DNA of 8,570 nt from Ignavibacteria bacterium (GTDB lineage Bacteria > Bacteroidota > Ignavibacteria > Ignavibacteriales > Melioribacteraceae): the NCBI GenBank assembly GCA_027347545.1, contig DAIEQT010000286.1, positions 1-8,570 of the forward strand, given 5' to 3'. Position 1 is the first letter of the stretch. Each line of letters starts with the position of its first letter. Of the stretch, positions 1 through 5,325 are shown piece after piece. The notes beneath the pieces are model-generated. The model did not search any database and had not been told where the DNA came from. It worked only from the letters and a program-made list of their open reading frames with translations. A program made the translations under genes and the position numbers.

Positions 1-267
1 TTTGGCTACAACCATTCTATTATAGCAAGCGGCACAAGGAGCAAACAGTTCTTTCATTCTCTGATTTTCTGCGATGGAAAGGTTAATTGCGGGCAGTGCG
101 ATTGACATTAAATGATTTGTAGCATGAGCCGAAGTTGCACCGCAACAAGACCAATCATTTAGTTCTTCAAGTTCAATATCAAGCTTTTGTAAAATCTTTC
201 TTAGAGAAAGATCATACTCTTTTCCCGTGCCCGTTAAAGAGCAGCCGGGATAGTAACCTATTTTCAA
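1..267 (-). CDS. hdrB: Heterodisulfide reductase subunit B, N-terminal part (runs off the left edge)
   Basis: The 89 visible residues form the first CCG (cysteine-rich) domain of an HdrB-type protein. Cys9 lies in YYPGCSL, Cys41-Cys42-Gly43 in WSCCGATSAH, and Cys78/Cys81 in APCAACYNR, giving exactly CX31CCX35CXXC, the family signature. In characterised HdrB proteins two such domains bind noncubane iron-sulfur clusters that reduce a disulfide; the second domain would lie outside the window. The start is a TTG at 267-265. No ATG or GTG is available because an in-frame TAA lies four codons upstream, and an AAGG sits 7 bases before the TTG. The gene starts 13 bases after the hdrC stop, so the two are probably co-translated and act as one cytoplasmic electron-transfer module. 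The physiological disulfide or partner (HdrA, a flavin-based bifurcation complex, or a quinone/membrane module) cannot be told from this fragment. Confidence 0.9.
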   Translation of the reverse strand, partial: MKIGYYPGCSLTGTGKEYDLSLRKILQKLDIELEELNDWSCCGATSAHATNHLMSIALPAINLSIAENQRMKELFAPCAACYNRMVVAK

Positions 268-280
268 GGGAATGCCTTAT

Positions 281-814
281 CTATTTCTCAAAAACTTTCT
301 TTATCTGCTTTTTATCTTTGATTTTATGAGGCAGCAAACTAAGTTTTCCTTTTAACAGCATTTCTGGTGCAACTTCAACATCTTGAAATAGGTTTAGTGA
401 TTTTAGCTTGTACTCTCTAACTAATCCAAACTCAAAGGCTCTTCCATGTTTTTTAATCTGATTAAGAAAAGCTTTGTGAAAAACCAAAGTATCTTTCTCT
501 GCAATCTCAACATTTTCTTCTAAAGCTATCTGGCGAACAGCATCCATAAATTTTGCAATATCAAAATTTTGTGGACAGCGTGCACTGCACGTTAGACATC
601 CGGCGCAAAGCCATGGTGTTTTAGATTGAAGAGCTTTGTCATCAAATCCTAACTGAGCAAATCTTACAACTTGATTTGGAGAATCATCCATATAACTTCT
701 TACCGGGCATCCGGCAGAACATTTTCCGCATTGGTAACATAACATTGGAGATTGATTAGTGAGTCTTTCAATTTTGTCGGAGAGAGTTTCGACCTTAACA
801 GATGATGTTTGCAT
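281..814 (-). CDS. hdrC: Heterodisulfide reductase subunit C (2x[4Fe-4S] ferredoxin-like)
   Basis: This is a small iron-sulfur subunit that passes electrons to HdrB. Two classical [4Fe-4S] motifs are visible, CYQCGKCSAGCPV and CAGCLTCSARCPQ. Both are CX2CX2CX3CP, about 44 residues apart, as in HdrC and succinate-dehydrogenase-like FeS subunits. The rest is soluble, with a basic, Lys-rich tail. The start is uncertain. I prefer the ATG at 814-812, giving 177 residues beginning MQTSSVKVETL. A TTG at 850 would add 12 residues (189 in total) and a GTG at 823 is also in frame. None has a clear Shine-Dalgarno sequence. The stop is TAG, and hdrB follows 13 bases later on the same strand. The order hdrC-hdrB suggests a bacterial Hdr module; whether hdrA follows cannot be seen. 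The family call is firm, and the role in a particular pathway is not determined. Confidence 0.9.
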   Translation of the reverse strand: MQTSSVKVETLSDKIERLTNQSPMLCYQCGKCSAGCPVRSYMDDSPNQVVRFAQLGFDDKALQSKTPWLCAGCLTCSARCPQNFDIAKFMDAVRQIALEENVEIAEKDTLVFHKAFLNQIKKHGRAFEFGLVREYKLKSLNLFQDVEVAPEMLLKGKLSLLPHKIKDKKQIKKVFEK

Positions 815-1103
815 TCGATTCACAGCAATGAAAACCGTTTTATTATTCAAAAATTTTTCTAAAACGAAACCACAAAGTGAAACTTAATAAGCGATTTATT
901 TTCAACTATCGTTTTGTCGGAATTAGAACATTACTGTTTTTTTAAAAACCTAAAGCGAGCTTAATACTTCAAAATGTGTGCCCTTCGTTTTCACCGTTTT
1001 TTAAGACTTAATTCTTCTTACTTTGCCGTTTGTGAGAAATAATTTTGCAAAAGCAAGAATGGATAAACACCATTTTTACATTGTCAACATTACTGTTCAG
1101 ATA

Positions 1104-1122
1104 ATAGGAATTTTAATCCTAT
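1104..1122. repeat. Inverted repeat ATAGGA-N7-TCCTAT, possible operator
   Basis: Two perfect 6-base arms, ATAGGA at 1104-1109 and TCCTAT at 1117-1122, are separated by 7 bases. The centre-to-centre spacing of 13 bases is compatible with a dimeric regulator, and the site lies about 100 bases upstream of rfbA. Arms this short in AT-rich DNA also arise by chance. No second copy was noticed in the window. Confidence 0.25.
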
Positions 1123-1174
1123 GAATAATTATGTTTCCTGCGGCTTTTGTTAATTTCTGATAGTGTGAGGAAAT

Positions 1175-1189
1175 AATTCTAAAAGAATT
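1175..1189. repeat. Short AT-rich inverted repeat in the rfbA leader
   Basis: AATTCT at 1175-1180 and AGAATT at 1184-1189 are perfect arms around a 3-base AAA loop. The structure lies 31 bases before the rfbA start. The stem is AT-rich and would be weak as RNA. It may be part of the leader or an operator half-site, or be coincidental. Confidence 0.2.
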
Positions 1190-1220
1190 TATATTTAACT
1201 AAACTATTTAGGGTGAATGA

Positions 1221-2087
1221 GTGAAAGGAATTGTTCTAGCCGGCGGTTCAGGTACAAGAATGTATCCAATGACGAAAGTTTACAGCAAACAATTAGTTAC
1301 AATTTATGATAAACCGCTAATCTACTATCCGCTTTCTATTTTAATGCTTGCCGGAATTAAAGAAATTTTAATAATCTCTAACGACGAAACTATTCCTCTC
1401 TATAAGAAGTTGTTTGGGGACGGGCACAACATCGGCCTTGATATTCATTACGTAGTACAGCCCACTCCAAACGGCATTGCGCAGTCATTCATACTTGGCG
1501 AAGAATTTATTGGCGATGATTCTGTTTCCTTAATTCTTGGCGATAATATCTTCTACGGCAAGTTGGATTTCTTTTATAAAGCTGTTGAACAGAACAATAC
1601 TGGAGCTACAATCTTTGCTTACCAAGTAACTGACCCGGAACGTTATGGAATAGTTGAGTTTGATCATTCCGGCAAAGCTTTGAGTATAGAAGAAAAGCCG
1701 TTGCAGCCAAAATCAAACTATGCTGTTCCCGGTTTGTATGTTTATGATAATAGAGTTGTTGAGATTTCTAAGAATCTAAAACCATCTGCACGCGGCGAAC
1801 TTGAAATTACAGATGTGAACAAAAAATATCTTGAACTAAGCGAACTCAAAGTTGAAAAAGTTGGACGCGGTGTTGCTTGGCTCGATACCGGAACGCCGGA
1901 AGCACTTCTTAAAGCCGCTCAATTCTTTGGAGTTATCGAAGACAGGCAGGGATTAAAAGTAGCTTGCATTGAAGAAATTGCTTACATGAAAGGATTTATA
2001 GACAAAGCTCAATTTCACCAGGTAATAAACTCTATCCCCAAATCGTTGTACCGTGAATATTTAGAACGCATAGCAGGCGAAGAATAG
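1221..2087 (+). CDS. rfbA: Glucose-1-phosphate thymidylyltransferase
   Basis: The enzyme joins dTTP and glucose-1-phosphate to give dTDP-glucose, the first step toward dTDP-L-rhamnose and other dTDP-deoxysugars for surface glycans. The 288 residues match the usual RmlA length. The N-terminal nucleotide-binding signature LAGGSGTRMYP (residues 6-16) is followed by SKQL with the likely catalytic Lys23. Asp108 in LGDNIFYG and Asp222 in WLDTGT are the expected metal ligands, and EEKP (157-160) and the PGLYVYD segment are also typical. The start is the GTG at 1221, which gives the canonical MKGIVLAGG; AGGG lies 7 bases upstream. An ATG at 1217 is out of frame. The stop is TAG. No rfbB, rfbC or rfbD is adjacent, so the rest of the pathway must lie elsewhere. 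The gene is followed 10 bases later by a DUF454 membrane protein. Confidence 0.95.
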   Translation: MKGIVLAGGSGTRMYPMTKVYSKQLVTIYDKPLIYYPLSILMLAGIKEILIISNDETIPLYKKLFGDGHNIGLDIHYVVQPTPNGIAQSFILGEEFIGDDSVSLILGDNIFYGKLDFFYKAVEQNNTGATIFAYQVTDPERYGIVEFDHSGKALSIEEKPLQPKSNYAVPGLYVYDNRVVEISKNLKPSARGELEITDVNKKYLELSELKVEKVGRGVAWLDTGTPEALLKAAQFFGVIEDRQGLKVACIEEIAYMKGFIDKAQFHQVINSIPKSLYREYLERIAGEE

Positions 2088-2097
2088 CAGAAGGTTA

Positions 2098-2481
2098 ATG
2101 AGAAGATTCTATAAGTCCATTTTCTTTGTGTTTGGTTGGTTATGCGTTGGTCTGGGAATTCTCGGCGCGATACTTCCTCTTATGCCAAGCACCGTGTTTT
2201 TTATTCTTGCAGCTTGGGCTTTTGCACGCAGCTCTGAAAAATTCTACGCAAGAGTAATAAACGACCCTTACATTGGTATTCACGTTCGCAATTATCTAGA
2301 AAAACGGGGAATGCCGTTGCGGGCAAAATTCATTTCAATAGTTATGCTTCTCATTACCATTGCCGTTTCAATTTACTTTACCACAAGAAAACCTTTTGCA
2401 ATTGTTATACTCTTATCCGTGGCTTTTGGTGTTGCGGGCTACATTATTTCACTTCACACTATCAGAAAAAATACACTGTGA
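2098..2481 (+). CDS. DUF454 (YbaN-type) small inner-membrane protein
   Basis: This 127-residue membrane protein matches the DUF454/YbaN pattern. It has a hydrophobic GWLCVGLGILGAILPLMPST segment (about residues 13-32) running into FFILAAWAFARSS, a short hydrophilic part with the family-typical RNYLEKRGMPLRAK (64-77), and two further hydrophobic stretches near residues 78-94 and 99-118. Three to four membrane passes are likely. The biochemical role of the family is not established. It begins 10 bases after the rfbA stop and is probably translated from the same message. AGAAGG lies only 3 bases before the ATG, an unusually tight spacing, so translational coupling to rfbA is plausible. The neighbouring rfbA does not prove a role in polysaccharide synthesis. 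Confidence 0.88.
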   Translation: MRRFYKSIFFVFGWLCVGLGILGAILPLMPSTVFFILAAWAFARSSEKFYARVINDPYIGIHVRNYLEKRGMPLRAKFISIVMLLITIAVSIYFTTRKPFAIVILLSVAFGVAGYIISLHTIRKNTL

Positions 2482-2500
2482 TAGAAACCATAATCACTCG

Positions 2501-2525
2501 ATTGCCCTTTTAATAAAAAGGCGAT
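2501..2525 (+). terminator. Weak hairpin after the DUF454 gene, possible terminator
   Basis: An inverted repeat pairs 2501-2506 with 2520-2525 (ATTGCC with GGCGAT, including one G-T pair) and 2508-2511 (TTTT) with 2515-2518 (AAAA). There is one C-A mismatch and a 3-base loop. It starts 19 bases after the DUF454 stop and precedes the next gene's promoter-like box. No T-run follows, so it is not a textbook intrinsic terminator. Confidence 0.3.
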
Positions 2526-2543
2526 AGATTGCACAAAGTTTAT

Positions 2544-2551
2544 TATCTTTG
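2544..2551 (+). promoter_or_regulatory. TAnnTTTG-like -7 promoter element
   Basis: TATCTTTG matches the -7 consensus TAnnTTTG known for the Bacteroidota primary sigma factor. It lies 43 bases upstream of the ATG at 2595, a sensible distance for a short leader. A TTG-type -33 element at the usual spacing of about 20 bases is not evident, which lowers confidence. If real, it separates the coiled-coil gene transcriptionally from rfbA. Confidence 0.35.
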
Positions 2552-2948
2552 CTTTAAACTAAATTAAATCAGCTTACCGAAGGAGTTGTTTTAGATGGGA
2601 TTATTTTCTTCCAAGTCAAAAGAAGAAATCGAAAAGCTTATTGAAGAAAACGATGAGCTTAAAAACACACTTCATTCAATTCTGCAAAAAAATCAAAGCT
2701 TAACTGAGATTTAGAAAAAGATTGTAGAGGCGAGAAAAGAGCTTGCCGATATTGTATCACAGTCTGAAAAGCACAAAAATGAGCTTCAATCTGTCAACGA
2801 AGAGTTTTCATCCAAAAACGAAAAGCTGAGTGAGCTCAACAATTTTATCCGTAAGCTGGAAGAAAAGAAAGATTCACTAGAAAATTCGGTTTCCCTGCTC
2901 GAAAGCGATTCACAAATCTCAGAGGAGAAGTTAAATGCTTATAAGCTA

Positions 2949-4223
2949 ATGGAGCGTGAGCTAAGTGAATATGAAAGTAAGATTGAATTCTTGAAGAGTG
3001 AAGAGATAAGGATTCAGACTTTACTCTCTCAATATGGAGAAGATGTTGAAGATTCTGTTAAAAAAGTAAAAGAAACCGAAACAGAACTAGCCGAGCGTTT
3101 GAATCAATTAAAGAATGAAGAAGTAAAACGAAATCAAACAATACGACAGTTAGAAGAAAAGATAAATCTAAGTGAAGAAATCAAATCAAATTTAGAGAAT
3201 TCTCTTTCTGCAATTATTGGACAAGTATCCGAAAAAGAAAAAATGTTTAACGAGTTTTCGGAGAAGCGCGATTCGCTTCTCGAAGAGCTTCGTTTAAAAC
3301 AAAAAGAATATGATGAATTCGATAACCGTTTTACTTTCGCAAAAGAAAACATTCAAAAAATTGAAAGCGAAGTAAAAGATTTAAACGAGCGCAGAAACAC
3401 TTACCTTGATGAGATAAATCGGTTCGAAGAAGTTAAAGCCGAGATACAAGAAAAGGTTTTGAAATTAAAAAGTGAGGAAGTATCTCTTTCGGACCAGATT
3501 AAAGAAAAGAAAAAAACGGTTGAAGAGTTAGATAAACGCAAACTTAACTTGGAAGAAAGCCAGTTAAAAATAGACAGCAGTCTTTCTCAAATATTTGCCC
3601 GATTCAACGAAGAGACCAGCGCATACAAGGCTAAGCTTAATGCTATCCGCCAGGAAATTCTCGAAAAGGAAAAAGAGCTTGTTAGCAAAGAGCGCATATT
3701 GCTTGAAAAGACAACTCAAATTGCCGAGTACAGTGGCTTAGCAAAAGTATTTCAGAAAGAACGAACAAACACAGAGCAGCAAATCGCGGGTCTTAAAGAA
3801 GAACAGAATATGCTAAACCAGGATATTCTTCTACTTAAAGAATCAGTTAACAAACAAAAACTAATCCTTCAGCAGCTAAGAAGTGAAAGCATTAGTTACG
3901 AATCGAGACGCGACTCGTTCCAGAAAGAAATCAAACAGCTTTTCTCTCAGACAAACGAAGAATTTTCCACTCTCACAGAAAATAAATTAAGTATAGTAGA
4001 TGAAATTAATGTACGCTCCAAAGAACTGGAAGATTTAATAAACCAAGTAGCTGATTTGCGTGCCCAGTTGCGGGAACTTAAAAATGAAACCGCTAAAGTT
4101 GAAACTCAGAAAGAAGAGTATTCGGCTAAAATCAGCGAGCTGATTGCAATGGAAAAAAATCTTCGCTTCAAAATTGCAGAGCACGAAAGGAAACCGGAAA
4201 GCGACAATCAACACAACAGTTAA
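2949..4223 (+). CDS. Coiled-coil protein of unknown function (intact part downstream of the amber codon)
   Basis: This is the open part after the TAG, counted from its first in-frame ATG and giving 424 residues. I do not recognise a family. The sequence is almost entirely charged heptads resembling the arms of SMC or filament-like proteins. It has no Cys or Trp, and its only Pro is near the C-terminus in a short hydrophilic tail (KPESDNQHNS). There is no nucleotide-binding motif, signal peptide or membrane segment, so it is not an SMC ATPase itself; a cytoplasmic structural or scaffolding role is an inference. The ATG at 2949 is poorly placed for initiation: the nearest purine-rich AGAGGAGAAG (2921-2930) ends 18 bases upstream. 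The true start is more likely 2595. The next gene begins 58 bases after its stop. Confidence 0.6.
   Translation: MERELSEYESKIEFLKSEEIRIQTLLSQYGEDVEDSVKKVKETETELAERLNQLKNEEVKRNQTIRQLEEKINLSEEIKSNLENSLSAIIGQVSEKEKMFNEFSEKRDSLLEELRLKQKEYDEFDNRFTFAKENIQKIESEVKDLNERRNTYLDEINRFEEVKAEIQEKVLKLKSEEVSLSDQIKEKKKTVEELDKRKLNLEESQLKIDSSLSQIFARFNEETSAYKAKLNAIRQEILEKEKELVSKERILLEKTTQIAEYSGLAKVFQKERTNTEQQIAGLKEEQNMLNQDILLLKESVNKQKLILQQLRSESISYESRRDSFQKEIKQLFSQTNEEFSTLTENKLSIVDEINVRSKELEDLINQVADLRAQLRELKNETAKVETQKEEYSAKISELIAMEKNLRFKIAEHERKPESDNQHNS
3261..3281 (+). repeat. Perfect 8-bp intragenic hairpin
   Basis: GAGAAGCG at 3261-3268 and CGCTTCTC at 3274-3281 form a perfect 8-base inverted repeat with a 5-base loop inside the coiled-coil gene, encoding part of EKRDSLLEE. 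A second small CGAAG-AG-CTTCG dyad follows directly at 3281-3292. No T-run follows, so it is not a terminator. Glu/Lys/Leu-rich coding sequence favours such GAA/CTT dyads by chance. Confidence 0.35.
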
Positions 4224-4281
4224 GCCTTATTCAATCAAAACAAAACTTAATTAGCATACATTAAGCCCAGAAAGAACATCT

Positions 4282-5004
4282 GTGAGATTTATGTTTCCTA
4301 AAAATATCCACTTGAAGATTTTCATCTTCATCTTACTAAGCACAAGTATATTTATTGCACAGCAAAAACCGATGCCTGTTGATACTTTGCGCTACAAAAA
4401 AAACCCTTTGTACGATAGGAATATAGATTTATATAAAATTTACAAGACCCGCCAAGTAGATATTGTAATGTTTGGAAACTCCTTAACGCAAGGCGCTTCC
4501 TGGAGCGATTTGCTGGGAAGAAATAACGTTGCCGGAATGGGAATAACGAGCGATGTTCTGCGCGGATACTTAAATAGATTGAATTATGTAATTCGCTACC
4601 GACCCAAAATTGTTTTTGTAATGGGCGGAATCAATGACATTTACAATTGGACTCCCGTTGAAGAAATCTTCCCGATTTATATAAAAATTATTGAGCAACT
4701 AAAAGCGAAGAATATAATTCCGGTTATACAATCAACTACTTATGCGGCTAGAAACTATGCTAAAGATTGGGGCGGCACTCCGGAAGGCAACGCCGGAAGA
4801 AACCGTGAAGTTGATAAACTAAATAAGATGCTTTCCGATTATGCTAAGGCGAACAAACTTGATTACGTTGATATAGTTTCTCAGATTTCCCGCAGCGGTT
4901 ATTTGAAAGATGAATTAACCTGGGATGGCGTTCATTTTAATGCGGAAGCATACAGAATTTGGGCACGAGAGATCGACAAGGTATTAGTTAAGCATGGACT
5001 CTGA
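4282..5004 (+). CDS. Secreted SGNH/GDSL-family hydrolase
   Basis: This 240-residue esterase-type protein has all four SGNH blocks. Block I is VMFGNSLTQG with nucleophile Ser67, and block II is the GMGITSDVL region (Gly87). Block III is VMGGINDI (Gly116, Asn118), and block V is WDGVHFN with Asp215 and His218. Block I reads GNS instead of the more common GDS. An N-terminal signal peptide is clear: basic and hydrophobic residues 7-25 with a likely cut after IFIA, before QQKP, so the enzyme acts in the periplasm or outside. The family removes or transfers acyl groups on carbohydrates or lipids; the substrate is unknown. The start is the GTG at 4282 with a weak AGAAAG 7 bases upstream; the ATG at 4291, three codons in, is an alternative. 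It is probably the first gene of the run ending in the acyl carrier protein, with the next gene 4 bases away. Confidence 0.9.
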   Translation: MRFMFPKNIHLKIFIFILLSTSIFIAQQKPMPVDTLRYKKNPLYDRNIDLYKIYKTRQVDIVMFGNSLTQGASWSDLLGRNNVAGMGITSDVLRGYLNRLNYVIRYRPKIVFVMGGINDIYNWTPVEEIFPIYIKIIEQLKAKNIIPVIQSTTYAARNYAKDWGGTPEGNAGRNREVDKLNKMLSDYAKANKLDYVDIVSQISRSGYLKDELTWDGVHFNAEAYRIWAREIDKVLVKHGL

Positions 5005-5008
5005 CTAG

Positions 5009-5302
5009 ATGGACAAAACAGAGATAAATCAAAAAGAAGTTTTAAAAGAACTACAACAGATTCCCGGAATTGGCAAAGCTTGCTCGCTTGATCTCTGGCA
5101 GCTTGGAATAAGAAGTGTGGCAGATCTTAAGGGCAAAAATCCGGCGAAACTTTACAGCAAACTAAACAGTATTACCGGTAAGCAACACGATATTTGCATG
5201 CTTTATGTATTTAGATGCGCTGTATATTTTGCTACCGAGAAAAAGTTTAACAAAACAAAACTCAATTGGTGGTATTGGAAAAACAAGTCTTACAACGAAT
5301 AA
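5009..5302 (+). CDS. Small helix-hairpin-helix protein, Cdd1 (pathogenicity locus) type
   Basis: This 97-residue cytoplasmic protein matches the Cdd1-type family. A helix-hairpin-helix stands at LQQIPGIGKACSLDLWQLGI (15-34), followed by RSVADLKGKNPAKLYSKL (35-52). The typical CMLYVFRCAVYFA (63-75) and a Trp-rich C-terminal NWWYWKNKS complete it. The PGIGK loop resembles DNA-contacting HhH motifs, so nucleic-acid binding is plausible, but no function is established for the family that I can cite. Its ATG lies 4 bases after the stop of the upstream SGNH gene, without a strong ribosome binding site of its own, which suggests translational coupling. The next gene starts 23 bases later with its own GAGG. 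A DNA-binding-type protein amid acyl-transfer genes is unexpected, and it may simply be a passenger. Confidence 0.85.
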   Translation: MDKTEINQKEVLKELQQIPGIGKACSLDLWQLGIRSVADLKGKNPAKLYSKLNSITGKQHDICMLYVFRCAVYFATEKKFNKTKLNWWYWKNKSYNE

Positions 5303-5325
5303 ATTTTAATTAGAGGAAAATCTTA

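Larger units (their letters stand above)
851..1220. other. Divergent intergenic region between hdrC and rfbA
   Basis: This 370-base AT-rich stretch lies between two divergently read genes and must hold the promoters of both. I see no RNA gene, no coding region with a ribosome binding site and no riboswitch-like structure. The clearest structures are a dyad at 1104-1122 and a short AT hairpin at 1175-1189, described separately. A near match to the Bacteroidota -7 element (TATGTTTC at 1130-1137, against TAnnTTTG) lacks a matching upstream box, so I do not call a promoter. Confidence 0.6.
2595..4223 (+). pseudogene. Long coiled-coil protein gene interrupted by an in-frame TAG
   Basis: The gene starts at the ATG at 2595 with a strong AGGAG (2581-2585) 9 bases upstream. 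It encodes MGLFSSKSKEEIEKLIEEND and continues to residue 39. A TAG occurs at codon 40 (2712-2714), after which the same frame is open for 502 more codons and ends at a TAA (4221-4223). The protein on both sides of the stop is continuous heptad-rich Glu/Lys/Leu coiled coil, so the TAG interrupts one gene and does not separate two. CAG, AAG and GAG (Gln, Lys, Glu) are each one change from TAG and all fit a coiled coil. The lack of any further damage suggests a very recent mutation, a sequencing or assembly error, or a tolerated stop. TAG also ends rfbA and hdrC here, so genome-wide reassignment is unlikely. Restored, the product would be 542 residues with no membrane segment. Confidence 0.75.

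Noticed and set aside
135..329. Plus-strand open frame of 64 codons
   Set aside because: It is antisense to hdrB and hdrC, whose cysteine motifs are unmistakable, and it has no family-like features.
1059..1124. A 21-residue open frame (MDKHHFYIVNITVQ...) in the hdrC-rfbA spacer
   Set aside because: It has no ribosome binding site, is very short, lies in AT-rich DNA and overlaps the dyad. Chance is the simplest explanation.
2595..2714. A separate 39-residue small gene ending at the TAG
   Set aside because: Its heptad character and frame continue directly into the downstream 502 codons, so a single interrupted gene explains it better.
2712..2714. TAG read as an amino acid across the genome (code change or pyrrolysine)
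   Set aside because: TAG ends both rfbA and hdrC at the expected family lengths. Local readthrough remains possible.
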